A stretch of 35,406 nucleotides of DNA. Origin: Bacteroidales bacterium. GTDB lineage: Bacteria; Bacteroidota; Bacteroidia; Bacteroidales; VadinHA17. The position numbers were made by a program, and so were the translations under genes. Every line of letters starts with the position of its first letter. Positions within the stretch are counted from its first letter, which is position 1. This document shows, piece by piece, positions 25,167 through 34,170 of the stretch. The notes under the pieces were generated by a model. The model worked only from the letters and a program-made list of their open reading frames with translations, ran no database searches and was not told the origin of the DNA. The DNA is taken from the NCBI GenBank assembly GCA_012514255.1, contig JAAZAP010000103.1:1-35406 (forward strand). Direction: 5' to 3'.

Positions 25167-25424
25167 GGGATTATTTGATTTTTAATTTATTGGTCTAATG
25201 GGACTTACATGAGATTTGAAGATCAGATTCCTCTTCTGATCTCTCGCCCATACAGGTCTCATTGTACAAAATTCTCTGAATCAACATTATACGTTTACAG
25301 GTGTAATTATTAACAGACAGTTATTCATTAATAGCATTAACAGTTGCGACTGATGTGTTAAACAAATTAACGAAGACATTCATTTCAAGTTAAATGTATT
25401 TTTACAGTGTATGGAATAAAAAAA

Positions 25425-25455
25425 TTGACTCGCATGCCCGAATAGTCTACCTTTG
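25425..25455 (+). promoter_or_regulatory. Consensus Bacteroidota promoter of the MACPF gene
   Basis: TTG at 25425-25427 and TACCTTTG at 25448-25455 are 20 bases apart, matching the Bacteroidota promoter pattern with an exact -7 box. Transcription should begin near 25459, leaving a leader of about 35 bases before the ATG at 25494. The rest of 25170-25424 is AT-rich, with nothing recognisable. Confidence 0.7.
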
Positions 25456-25493
25456 GTCTGACAGCCATTGTCTTTAAACTTAATCTGCTTGCT

Positions 25494-27032
25494 ATGAAAC
25501 CATTGTTTAATCTATTTAAGCCGCCTGATTACCGGCATCGCCACACTTTTCCTGTACTGGCAGTTTTCACCATGTTATTGATCTTCACCTCCTGCAACAA
25601 GCTCCCCGGGCCATTTGAACCATTTGATAACCCGGAGGCTGTCGACGGATTCATTGACCTGGGGGCAGGTTATGACGTCTTTGACAACTTCGCCGATGAG
25701 GCCAAAGTCAGAGAGCATATTCTGGATTACCAGAGACTCAATGCTGACGGTCTTGTGGAGAAGAAAGACCTTGAGAACAGCACCTTCATGAAGACCTCAG
25801 GAACAAGTATCAGCACATATTCCAGCTCTCTCAGCGCCTCGGTGGGACTGCAGGGCAGCTATATGTTCTTCAGCGGATCAATTGAAACGAATTTTTCCAT
25901 GGAGAGATACTCCTATGATTCATATTCGTTTGCAACGTATCATATTCTTATTAACAAGTACCAGCTGAGACTCCCGACTGACTGGGATGCTACAGACCTG
26001 AAACCTTACCTGACCGCACAGGTAAAGAGCAAGCTCAATGATCCGTTGGTTCCTCCCTCAACGATATTCAACACTTACGGCACCCACTGCCTGACCGGGG
26101 TTGTCGTCGGTGCCAGGTCGGACTACAGTGTCTCAGGCCGCACACGTGATGTAAAGGAGAGCGTCAACGTGGCAGTATATGCCGAAGCCAGTTTCTCAAA
26201 AGGATTTGGGTCAGGCTCCCTGAACACCTCGGTGATCACCCAGCAGGAATTTGACGTGTTCGCATCAAATATGGAACAGCACCTCGAAGTATATGGTGGT
26301 GACAGTCAGCTGGGGCATAACATCATCAGCAAAAACGACTATGATTCGTGGCTCAACAGTGTCCCCAACAAACTGGTATTCTGTAACTACACACAGAACG
26401 GGCTGATACCGATCTGGGAGTTCTGTGATGACGAGGCCCGCAAGACAGAACTGGAAAACAGTTTTGCCACCTGGGCTACCGACAGAGAGATATTGGTTCA
26501 CCCCACGCCAAGATTCTGTATCCTTGACCTGATGATAGTAGACAGTCCTCTCCCGCCTGACCCATATAAGGTGAATAACCGTGATTATTACAAGCTTCCC
26601 TATGATCTTAATAAAGGGGCAGGCGGAGCCACGCTATGGATCTATTACCTTCCCGGTCTTGAAAATGATATGATTATCCCGGTATCCGCTGTAGGCCTGG
26701 TTGATAAGACTGACGGGGAACAGTTATCTGATCTCGGCACGGGCTTCGTCCAGATCAACACAGATCTGAACAAGGGTTCCGGAGGTGATTTGATCTATCT
26801 CGCCTACCGGCGAAGGAGTGATTATTCTGATCCGCTGGTGACAGGACTGGCTATCTGGAACCGAGATAAATACTTTTACAGCATGGGCACCTCATCAGCC
26901 TATACCTGGCATGGTCTTGTGCAACACGGTACCAGTACCCTGCAGGATCTTAATGAGGATGCCAGCGGCGATTACATCCATCTCTTTTACACAAACCAGT
27001 TTGTTGAGGAAAGTACTCTTCCCGGGAGATAG
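25494..27032 (+). CDS. MACPF-domain lipoprotein with C-terminal MABP-like repeats
   Basis: A 512-residue lipoprotein: a positively charged N-terminus, a hydrophobic stretch and the lipobox IFTSC (Cys34). Residues about 55-345 form a membrane-attack-complex/perforin domain with the signature YGTHCLTGVVVGAR (Tyr195-Gly-Thr-His198). Two glycine/serine-rich segments of about the right place for membrane-inserting hairpins are present (SISTYSSSLSASVGLQGSY and ASFSKGFGSGSLNTS). The C-terminus (about 355-505) contains DLNKGAGGATLWIYY and DLNKGSGGDLIYLAYRR, hallmark repeats of MABP beta-prism domains. In Bacteroidota such proteins include toxins used against competing relatives. It is monocistronic with a strong promoter. 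No immunity-like partner is evident, so the target is unknown. Confidence 0.9.
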   Translation: MKPLFNLFKPPDYRHRHTFPVLAVFTMLLIFTSCNKLPGPFEPFDNPEAVDGFIDLGAGYDVFDNFADEAKVREHILDYQRLNADGLVEKKDLENSTFMKTSGTSISTYSSSLSASVGLQGSYMFFSGSIETNFSMERYSYDSYSFATYHILINKYQLRLPTDWDATDLKPYLTAQVKSKLNDPLVPPSTIFNTYGTHCLTGVVVGARSDYSVSGRTRDVKESVNVAVYAEASFSKGFGSGSLNTSVITQQEFDVFASNMEQHLEVYGGDSQLGHNIISKNDYDSWLNSVPNKLVFCNYTQNGLIPIWEFCDDEARKTELENSFATWATDREILVHPTPRFCILDLMIVDSPLPPDPYKVNNRDYYKLPYDLNKGAGGATLWIYYLPGLENDMIIPVSAVGLVDKTDGEQLSDLGTGFVQINTDLNKGSGGDLIYLAYRRRSDYSDPLVTGLAIWNRDKYFYSMGTSSAYTWHGLVQHGTSTLQDLNEDASGDYIHLFYTNQFVEESTLPGR

Positions 27033-27197
27033 GTCCCGGTAATCGTGAAGGAACCGGCGGTATGACTGAAGACTTATGCTGCCGGTACAGGTATATCTAT
27101 GCCTGACACTGCCGGAGAGGTTGAGTTAAGCATGCCCGTTGAACAGTGTGTGATGCTCAGGAACAGTGTATGGGAAGGACACAGATGACAGGTAGTA

Positions 27198-28076
27198 TTA
27201 TTCACACAGTGTCTTCAGTTCCTCCAGCGCCTTTGGCCATGTCTCCAGGAATACAGACCTGAAGTCTGTCGTAATGTCGGTGTCAACGCACAAAAGTGTT
27301 TTGCTGCCCAGCGGTTTCAGGGTGTAGTTCTCAAGTGAGCCGCTCCATGCGCCGGGTTTCTGATCACCAGTAACCTCTTTACCGTCAATGATTTCCCTGA
27401 GGCTCTCGATGCTGAGAAATTTCCCCGGAATGTTCTCTCTGATCCTGCAGACCATTTCACTTGTTATACCATCGGCGTCGGTACCGAGGAACGTGATTCT
27501 CTCCCCTTTCTTCCAGGAGCCGTAGAATCGTGATGTGGGGTTGAACGCCGCGGTCCATTTGCTGAATGAATCGCTCTCCAGCATGATCCTGAAGATATTT
27601 TCAGGAGAGTTGTTTATGGTAATCTCAAAATGGAGTATCTCTTTCTGGCCATATTTTTCCACATACTTTTTGAAGTTATTAAGTATGGCCTCCCAGCCGG
27701 TTTTCTGCAGCTCTGCGCTATGATGATCTTCGGCCTCGAACGACTCCGTGACCAGCGTTTCTCCTTCCTTCCCGCAGAAGCTGATATGAACATTCCTTCC
27801 ATCGTCCAGAGTGTATGCTATGGACTCGCCGGGGACAACTCCACTGTATCTGCCGGTGAAATCAAATCCTGCAGACCCGTCCCTGGCTTCCATCCTGGAG
27901 AGAAATGTGCCGCCGGAACGGAGATCATTCTCGGCGTAGCTCGTCTGCCAGTCGTCCGATGCGTGGTTCCAGTGTATTATGTGCAGTGGTTCCGTGAACA
28001 GGTCCCATACCCGCTGCAGCGGTGCGTTTACCGTTGTTGAAACGGTAATAACCAATTTTTCAGCGTTCGGTGTCAT
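27198..28076 (-). CDS. Double SRPBCC (AHSA1-like) protein
   Basis: A 292-residue cytoplasmic protein made of two START/Bet v1-like SRPBCC domains in tandem. The first (residues about 8-145) is a typical AHSA1 domain: VSTTVNAPLQRVWDLFTEPLHIIHWN, FTGRYSGVVPGESIAYTLDDG, TGWEAILNNFKKYV. The second (about 150-290) begins FEITINNSPENIFRIMLESDSFSKW and ends ETWPKALEELKTLCE. The frame extends upstream to 28157, but MTPNAEKLVITVS at 28076 is the natural start. SRPBCC domains bind hydrophobic ligands; no enzyme function can be assigned. A TACATGTA palindrome lies at 28188-28195, upstream. Confidence 0.85.
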   Translation of the reverse strand: MTPNAEKLVITVSTTVNAPLQRVWDLFTEPLHIIHWNHASDDWQTSYAENDLRSGGTFLSRMEARDGSAGFDFTGRYSGVVPGESIAYTLDDGRNVHISFCGKEGETLVTESFEAEDHHSAELQKTGWEAILNNFKKYVEKYGQKEILHFEITINNSPENIFRIMLESDSFSKWTAAFNPTSRFYGSWKKGERITFLGTDADGITSEMVCRIRENIPGKFLSIESLREIIDGKEVTGDQKPGAWSGSLENYTLKPLGSKTLLCVDTDITTDFRSVFLETWPKALEELKTLCE

Positions 28077-28295
28077 GATGATATAGCTATTATGATGTAA
28101 TAGAATAAAAACAACTGAAGATTGTGATTGTTGAGGTGGCGCAGTGTCAACCGGCATTCTTTTTTGTGATTCTGCCGGGATTGAATTTACATGTACAAAA
28201 GAAGGAGGCCCAGGGCCAGGTGATAGCTCTGCCGGATATGTTTATTGAGGGTGTCCCTGCGTAAGACGAAGCAGGGAAGGATACATCCGGACTGC

Positions 28296-29135
28296 TTACT
28301 TGGTGACAAACGTGATCACATCTCCAAATGCAAACAGCTGATCACCGTATTCAATGCCGGTCGCGACTCCGACAAACGCCCTGGCATAATAGAGTTTGCC
28401 GGGGGCAAGGCCTGTAAGTTGAAGTTTGAATGCTCCTGTTGCGTAAGTAGATTGTACCTCCTGTTCGATATACTGAACGTTTACATAGGGATGATCAGGA
28501 CAGGTATTGGTTCTACTGTAGCAAATGCCCCTTTCAACAACAAAGGAACCTCCTGTTGAAGTATTATTTCCTCCGATCATGGCAGTGGTGGCAGTTAATT
28601 CGCTGACTTCTCCTGTCGTAATTTCCGGCTTTGGATTTGTAGAAAATGACATTCGTTCACTGTAGAATGTGCTGTCACCTAAAGTATACCAGGCCCTCGC
28701 ATAATATGTTGTTGCAGGCTGCAATCCGTCAACACAACTCATTGAATTATAATTCTTGTCGCCAATCCTGATACCGCGATCTTCAGTATAACCCAAAATA
28801 TCTGAAGTTGTCGGATTTGTGTCAGTCGCAACACATACGCCTTTCATGGTTCTACAGTTGGCATATTCATTCGGTGCAAGGAATCCTATTACAGATCCTG
28901 TACAAGACTTTGACCAGACCTCCAGGAACGGCCCGGGCTGCAGAGTGTACCATGCAGGCGGAGGGTGGGCCAGGGCATCCCCGGTGGACGACCCGGGGTC
29001 CAGAGTGTCCGCCGGATCCGCAGGGACTATCGTGTATATGGTATCCAGTGCAACTGGAGGATCTTTCTTTTCACAATTGGTAAACACTGTGAAGACCACT
29101 GCCATTAACAATAGAAATAACGTTCTTGTTTTCAT
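28296..29135 (-). CDS. Lipoprotein with fibronectin-type III-like repeats
   Basis: A 279-residue lipoprotein: signal peptide with TNCEKK at the cleavage site (Cys19), then a Pro/Ser/Thr-rich linker. The remainder holds fibronectin-III-like units of the kind common in Bacteroidota surface proteins: LQPATTYYARAWYTLGDSTFYSE, then TTGEVSELTATTAMIGGN, and LAPGKLYYARAFVGVATGIEYG. The ERGICYSRTN segment is characteristic of these repeats. The frame extends upstream to 29219, but the ATG at 29135 gives a proper signal peptide. Function is unknown; surface adhesion or scaffolding is likely. Confidence 0.8.
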   Translation of the reverse strand: MKTRTLFLLLMAVVFTVFTNCEKKDPPVALDTIYTIVPADPADTLDPGSSTGDALAHPPPAWYTLQPGPFLEVWSKSCTGSVIGFLAPNEYANCRTMKGVCVATDTNPTTSDILGYTEDRGIRIGDKNYNSMSCVDGLQPATTYYARAWYTLGDSTFYSERMSFSTNPKPEITTGEVSELTATTAMIGGNNTSTGGSFVVERGICYSRTNTCPDHPYVNVQYIEQEVQSTYATGAFKLQLTGLAPGKLYYARAFVGVATGIEYGDQLFAFGDVITFVTK

Positions 29136-29381
29136 CTCTGTCTTTATTTGATACTTTGTCAAGTCACCCCACAGTACTAGGCTCACAACTGTCAGTTTTG
29201 CACATATGCATCTTCTCAATGCCTTCAGTAGTGACCATTACTAACATTCAAAATCAGTTTATAAGACGAAAAAAACAGCGTACGGGTTGGAATATCTGAC
29301 TGAATTCAGGTAATTTCACAATGATGTGAAGGTTGATGAACCTGATCATGTAATAGAATCATTCAATGGAAGATTAGAAGG

Positions 29382-30092
29382 ATGAATACATTTGCCGACA
29401 GGGTCATTGAGTTCAACCGAAAGGTAGAGTTCCGGGAATCGCTGCCGGAAGGGATCAGCATCATGAATCCTTTTCGCAACGGGGATGATTATATCTTCGA
29501 GGTATCCTCAGCCTTTTACAAAAAGTTCTATGACGACAACCTGCCGCGTCGACTGATACTGGGGATCAATCCCGGACGCTTCGGGGCGGGATTCACCGGT
29601 GTGCCCTTCACTGACACGAAGAGGCTCACGGCAGAATGCGGCATCCCATACACCGGAAAACAGACGCATGAGCCCTCGTCGGTATTTATCTATGAGGTGA
29701 TCAGGGCCTATGGCGGTCCTGAGCGGTTTTACAGCGACTTCTACATCACATCCGTCTGCCCGCTGGGATTTACGCATAGAGGCTCCAACGGAAGGGAAAA
29801 GAACTACAACTACTATGACCGGCCCGACCTGACGGCGGCAGTGACGGATTTCATCATGTGGAACATAAGAGAGCAGATAGCTATGGGAGTATCAACCGGG
29901 GTGTGTTACTGCCTTGGCACCGGCAGGAACGAGAAGTTCCTGCGTGCGCTGAACGAAAAGTACCGCTTCTTTGACAGGATAGTGGCCATGGAACACCCCA
30001 GGTTCATAATGCAATACCGCTCAGCCTCGCGGGATGAGTACATTACGAAGTACCTTTCGCTCCTGGAAAAACTACCGGTGCAGTCTCTGTAG
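29382..30092 (+). CDS. SMUG2-like uracil-DNA glycosylase family protein (DUF4918)
   Basis: A 236-residue protein of the uracil-DNA glycosylase superfamily, matching the SMUG2/DUF4918 group of Bacteroidota and Flavobacteria. The active-site loop is GINPGRFGAGFTGVPFTD (from Gly61), and the second conserved loop is MEHPRFIMQYR (His205). YITSVCPLGF is the central strand. It should remove deaminated or damaged bases from DNA in base-excision repair; the exact lesion cannot be told from sequence. A purine-rich AGAAGG lies immediately before the ATG, unusual here and perhaps a ribosome-binding site. It is monocistronic and converges with a lipoprotein gene. Confidence 0.9.
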   Translation: MNTFADRVIEFNRKVEFRESLPEGISIMNPFRNGDDYIFEVSSAFYKKFYDDNLPRRLILGINPGRFGAGFTGVPFTDTKRLTAECGIPYTGKQTHEPSSVFIYEVIRAYGGPERFYSDFYITSVCPLGFTHRGSNGREKNYNYYDRPDLTAAVTDFIMWNIREQIAMGVSTGVCYCLGTGRNEKFLRALNEKYRFFDRIVAMEHPRFIMQYRSASRDEYITKYLSLLEKLPVQSL

Positions 30093-30122
30093 TACCGGGG
30101 AAAATGTATGCCGGGCTGCCGG

Positions 30123-30644
30123 TTATCTCATAATACCCCACGGATAGAGCTTCCTGGTGACACAGAATGATCCTTCAGGCGTCTCAGCCAGGTCAACATT
30201 TGCAATAAGGTTCTCCTGCTTGCCGCAGTACGGTTCAAGTATCTTTATGATGTATTCGCGGCTTTCCAGACCCTTGACTGTCAGATCAACATCAAACAGG
30301 CAGTTGCAGCTGCAGGCAGCATGCTGCTCTCTCTCCTTGATTAAAAGGGTGTCGCCATTTACCTCAGCGTGACAGGTCAGCCTGCCAGGGCAACAGTTGA
30401 ATCCGGCATTGATATGGGTGATCTGAAGTGTCCCGGAAGAGGCCTCAAAGGTGTAGTTAATACATGATAGGGTATCTGGTGTAGTGCCGTCAGCTGACCC
30501 TGACTTCAGGTCCTTGCATCCCGAGTGATCAATAACCTCTGCGGTGATACGCTCGCCATATCCTTCACAGCCTGCAAGCAGCAGGGTCACCAACAACATG
30601 GCCGCCAGCATCATGGGCAGCACCCCTTCTGATATCTTTTTCAT
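30123..30644 (-). CDS. Cysteine-rich lipoprotein, unknown
   Basis: A 173-residue lipoprotein with signal peptide and lipobox LLAGC (Cys26). The mature part has about ten cysteines (for example GFNCCPGRLTC and HAACSCNCLFD), suggesting disulfide bonds or metal binding in the periplasm. The region from SCINYTFEASSGTLQITHIN to LTVKGLESREYIIKI looks beta-rich. I do not recognise the family. A TACATGTA palindrome lies at 30727-30734, 83 bases upstream. Confidence 0.75.
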   Translation of the reverse strand: MKKISEGVLPMMLAAMLLVTLLLAGCEGYGERITAEVIDHSGCKDLKSGSADGTTPDTLSCINYTFEASSGTLQITHINAGFNCCPGRLTCHAEVNGDTLLIKEREQHAACSCNCLFDVDLTVKGLESREYIIKILEPYCGKQENLIANVDLAETPEGSFCVTRKLYPWGIMR

Positions 30645-30838
30645 GGCATATCTGCTTTTAATTCAAGCATTTCATTTTTAAGACGATATTCGGCAAACGG
30701 GTTGCCACAAGTCCCGTGCCAAAACTTACATGTAATTATTTTTTCTTTTTCAGGGCCCTGATGCCGGGAAGCAAATATCCCGGTGTGCGGCCCGGGAGAG
30801 TTAGTGTCTGGCGATCATGCTGCTGATCGGTTGCCGCT

Positions 30839-31267
30839 TCAGGTGGCGTGAAACCGCTCCAGCAGCAGCCTGTAGAGTATACCCAGGGTGCCGCAGACAA
30901 GGGTAATGACCACGCTCCCCATGTATGGCATCAGCCCTTCTGCAAACAGTGTCTCTGATAAACTCAGTGCACTGGTTCCGGTGACAAGGAGCATAGCCAT
31001 ACCAATCACAGGCATCACCACAAGCACAAACAGCACTGACAACAGCCAGAAACGCCTTCTGTCGCTCTTCTTATGGTACCGGGGAACAAGATATGAGTAG
31101 AAAACATAAAAGGAGGTCAGCATCCAGATAACCATCACCAGGGTTGACAGTGTAGTGTACCACCTTCTGCCTTCGGGGACATCATCAGCGCTGAAAAACC
31201 AGGCTGATAGAACAGCCACCAGCAGAACGGGGATATGCAAAAAAAGCAGCACTCTCTTATTTTCCAT
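30839..31267 (-). CDS. Small four-helix membrane protein, unknown
   Basis: A 142-residue inner-membrane protein with four predicted helices: LLFLHIPVLLVAVLSAWFF, LSTLVMVIWMLTSFYVFYSY, WLLSVLFVLVVMPVIGMAML and MGSVVITLVCGTLGILYRLL. The size and layout recall the membrane part of Bacteroidota LytS-type histidine kinases (a cut-down N-terminus), but no kinase domain follows. The frame extends upstream to 31324 from a TTG; the ATG at 31267 (MENKRVLLFLH) is preferred. TACATGTA lies at 31301-31308, just upstream. Confidence 0.7.
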   Translation of the reverse strand: MENKRVLLFLHIPVLLVAVLSAWFFSADDVPEGRRWYTTLSTLVMVIWMLTSFYVFYSYLVPRYHKKSDRRRFWLLSVLFVLVVMPVIGMAMLLVTGTSALSLSETLFAEGLMPYMGSVVITLVCGTLGILYRLLLERFHAT

Positions 31268-31451
31268 GATTATATGATATGAATTGAATCTAAAATAAGT
31301 TACATGTACTGACTTCATAATCAAAGATAAAGCAATTTGTTAATTTAAAAAACATTAATTTTCTCCCCAACAATCTTCCTTAAGTGAAAATTTCCTTAAT
31401 ATTGAAAGCTGATCCTTACGCTTGTCGGAATAGCGATTCGGGGGCCTTTAA

Positions 31452-32975
31452 ATGACTGATAGATACAACACTGGGTTTGACAATGAGATGTACCTCAGGG
31501 AGCAGACTGCTGCCATCCTTGAGCGTGTGAACCGTTTCAACAATAAGCTTTACCTCGAGTTCGGGGGCAAGCTGTTATATGATCTCCACGCCGCCAGGGT
31601 TCTGCCCGGGTTTGACCCGAACGTCAAGATGAGGCTGTTGCAGATGCTGAAGGACAAGATTGATGTGATCCTCTGCATTCATGCGGGTGACATTGAAAGG
31701 AAGAAGGTACGTGCCGATTTCGGGATAACCTACGATGCCGATGCGTTGAAGACCATAGACGACTTCAGGGAGTGGGACATCGATGTGACTGCCGTTGTCA
31801 TTACCCGCTACACCGGACAGCATCCCGCCAAAACATTCAGGAACAAGCTGGAGCACAGGGGAGTGAAGGTCTACACCCATTCCCCTACAAAAGGATATCC
31901 TACCGATGTGGACCTGATAGTCAGCGACGAGGGTTACGGTGCCAACCAATATATCAAGACTACCAATCCCATTGTTGTGGTGACGGGTCCGGGGCCCGGC
32001 AGCGGCAAGCTGGCTACCTGTCTGTGCAACCTCTACCATGAGTACCGCCGTGGCGTTAAGGCCGGCTACGCCAAGTTCGAGACTTTTCCCATCTGGGATC
32101 TGCCCCTCGACCACAAGGTGAACATTGCCTATGAGGCTGCCACCCTTGATCTGAAGGACGAGGTGCTGGTAGACAGCTACCATCTGAAGCGTTATGGCAC
32201 GAACGTGGTCAACTACAACAGGGATATAGAGGCGTTCCATCTGCTCAAAAGGATACTTGAAAAGATCACCGGCGGCGAGTCGATGTACCAGTCGCCCACA
32301 GACATGGGCGTCAACAGGGCCAGTGCCGGAATAGTCAATGACAGGGTGATCCAGGAAGCCGCTCACCAGGAGATCATACGCCGTTACTTCAGGTGTGCCG
32401 TAGAGTATGCCATCGGGCTGGCTGACAAGGAGGTACTGGAGCATGCAGCGAAGATCATGGATAAGGTGCGGGCTAAGCCGGAGGACAGGAAGGTAGTGTT
32501 ACCTGCCAGGAAGGCGATGAAGGAGGCGGAGAAGGGTGGCAAGGGTAATGCCGGTATTTACTGCGGCGCCTCCATTGAGCTGGCTGATGGTACCATTATT
32601 AGCGGCAAGAACTCGCCGCTGATGCATGCTGCCTCGAGCCTTATACTCAATGCCACCAAACACATGGCCGGGCTGCCCGACAGCCTGTTGCTCCTGCCGA
32701 AGAACCTTATTGACTCGGTCACCTACCTGAAGAAGGATATCCTCAACGGCAAGGAGGTGAGTCTGGATGTGGAGGAGACGCTGATACTGCTGGGTATCAG
32801 CGGGCTGAGCAATCCTGCCGCCCAGGCAGCGCTGGAACAGCTGACGCTTCTTCGCGGCTGCGAGGTGCATCTGACCCATATACCCACCCCGGGTGATGAA
32901 GCCGGTCTGCGCAAGCTGAATGTAAACGTGACGTGCGACCCGGAATATTCCAGTAAGAGTTTGTTTGTAAGCTGA
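31452..32975 (+). CDS. DUF1846 family protein
   Basis: A 507-residue cytoplasmic protein that matches DUF1846 along its whole length. The conserved N-terminal half contains NRFNNKLYLEFGGKLLYDLHAARVLPG and VVVTGPGPGSGKLATCLCNLYH, a glycine-rich P-loop-like segment. The C-terminal part contains YQSPTDMGVNRA and GASIELADGTIISGKNSPL. Structures of the family suggest a nucleotide-binding enzyme, but no activity is established to my knowledge. It is monocistronic, with its stop 18 bases before the 48-bp tandem repeat array. Confidence 0.92.
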   Translation: MTDRYNTGFDNEMYLREQTAAILERVNRFNNKLYLEFGGKLLYDLHAARVLPGFDPNVKMRLLQMLKDKIDVILCIHAGDIERKKVRADFGITYDADALKTIDDFREWDIDVTAVVITRYTGQHPAKTFRNKLEHRGVKVYTHSPTKGYPTDVDLIVSDEGYGANQYIKTTNPIVVVTGPGPGSGKLATCLCNLYHEYRRGVKAGYAKFETFPIWDLPLDHKVNIAYEAATLDLKDEVLVDSYHLKRYGTNVVNYNRDIEAFHLLKRILEKITGGESMYQSPTDMGVNRASAGIVNDRVIQEAAHQEIIRRYFRCAVEYAIGLADKEVLEHAAKIMDKVRAKPEDRKVVLPARKAMKEAEKGGKGNAGIYCGASIELADGTIISGKNSPLMHAASSLILNATKHMAGLPDSLLLLPKNLIDSVTYLKKDILNGKEVSLDVEETLILLGISGLSNPAAQAALEQLTLLRGCEVHLTHIPTPGDEAGLRKLNVNVTCDPEYSSKSLFVS

Positions 32976-32993
32976 ATTCCGTTAATGTACGGT

Positions 32994-33174
32994 GAGGATC
33001 CTCGTAGAGGATCAAGAACTGTATAAGGCAGACCTTGGTAAGAGGATCCTCGTAGAGGATCAAGAATTGTATAAGCCAGACCTTGGTAAGAGGATCCTCG
33101 TAGAGGATCAAGAATTGTAAAAGCCAGACCTTGGTAAGAGGATCCTCGTAGAGGATCAAGAATTGTAAAAGCAG
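32994..33174. repeat. 48-bp tandem repeat with a hairpin in each unit
   Basis: Units start at 32994, 33042, 33090 and 33138, exactly 48 bases apart; the last is partial (about 37 bases). Every unit begins with GATCCTC-GTA-GAGGATC, a perfect 7-bp stem with a 3-base loop, followed by CAAGAATTGTA and CCAGACCTTGGTAAG with few changes. The array lies between the convergent DUF1846 and PD40 genes. There is no T-run, so intrinsic termination is unlikely. Because 48 is a multiple of 3, it also reads as a 16-residue repeat on the minus strand, which I do not believe is translated. Confidence 0.92.
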
Positions 33175-33177
33175 GAG

Positions 33178-34170
33178 TTACCTCTTCGGCACGCCGGCGT
33201 AATAGAGGTCAAACCCTCCCTTTCCGCCAGGCCTGTTGGAGGAAAATATCACCAGATCATTGAGGTACCACTCTCCTCCCGGCACTAGCACCGGCCGGTA
33301 TTCGTCATATTCTGTGTTTATCAGGTCACCCATATTGACCGGAGCCGACCACTGCTGGCCGTCATAAACAGAATAATACAGATCAAATCCACCAAATCCG
33401 CCCTCGCGGTCAGAGGTAAAAACCATAACGTTTCCGGCAATGTACGGACACTTATCATCAGCGTTGCTGCTCAGCACCGACAACCTGGTGACAGTGACGG
33501 ATGAGGATTCTGTTATCAACTTGTCCTCCTCGCCGGTGACGCAGTAGATATCAAATGAGCCATCGCGGTCAGACATGAAGCAGGCTGTTTCCATATTCTC
33601 CGATGCGCCACCGTGGAGGGAAAGATAGCCTTCATTGTGCTCAGTGTTTAGCGGGGTCAGGGTGAACGGGTCGCCTGAGGATTCAAATCCTTTCTGGCCG
33701 AATTCATAACTGCAGCAGAAGATGTTAAGGTTCCCCCCGGGGTCACTGCTGTAGAAGAATCGCCTGTCATTATCCGCTTTGATGAGGTACCAGTTAGGGT
33801 ATGGATAATCAAATGTGAAATACGGTCCCATCTCATTATTGTCAGAGTTGACTCCTTCAAGCAGCGTGGATTCCAATTCATGGGAATTCATTTCAAACTC
33901 GCCGTTGATCAGGTCAAAATTTATATGGCCCTGGTAAAATATGAAGTCGAAATTGTCTCCGTTAGAATTCCTGTTTGTCGAGAAGATCAGGCTGAACGTC
34001 ATCTCGGCCCAGGATATCTGCAAATCGGAATTATAATCGTCATACATCGAGTTGACCGCTGCAAAATTAACCGCCACCGGGGGGATGATACCCTTGTCAT
34101 AATTCAGCCTGCTGCCGCCGCATGATGAGAGCAAAAGCGATATGATCAACAAATAAACTATCCTTCTCAT
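33178..34170 (-). CDS. PD40 beta-propeller lipoprotein
   Basis: A 330-residue lipoprotein: signal peptide with lipobox LLSSC (Cys17). The mature part has WD40-like PD40 repeats (MVFTSDREGGFGGFDLYYSVY, VIFSSNRPGGKGGFDLYYAG, ACFMSDRDGSFDIY) arranged as a beta-propeller, as in TolB- and PorE-like envelope proteins of Bacteroidota. No OmpA-type peptidoglycan-binding domain follows, so it is shorter than PorE. The ATG overlaps the stop of the upstream beta-barrel gene (ATGA at 34167-34170), so the two are translationally coupled and may form one envelope complex. Confidence 0.88.
   Translation of the reverse strand: MRRIVYLLIISLLLSSCGGSRLNYDKGIIPPVAVNFAAVNSMYDDYNSDLQISWAEMTFSLIFSTNRNSNGDNFDFIFYQGHINFDLINGEFEMNSHELESTLLEGVNSDNNEMGPYFTFDYPYPNWYLIKADNDRRFFYSSDPGGNLNIFCCSYEFGQKGFESSGDPFTLTPLNTEHNEGYLSLHGGASENMETACFMSDRDGSFDIYCVTGEEDKLITESSSVTVTRLSVLSSNADDKCPYIAGNVMVFTSDREGGFGGFDLYYSVYDGQQWSAPVNMGDLINTEYDEYRPVLVPGGEWYLNDLVIFSSNRPGGKGGFDLYYAGVPKR

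Noticed and set aside
31575..32444. Long minus-strand frame (289 codons) opposite the DUF1846 gene
   Set aside because: Shadow frame caused by codon bias of the real gene.
32797..33159. Minus-strand frame encoding a 16-residue repeat (ILYEDPLTKVWLIQFL)
   Set aside because: The repeat arises because the 48-bp DNA unit is a multiple of three; no start site or signal, and it runs into the opposite strand of the DUF1846 gene.
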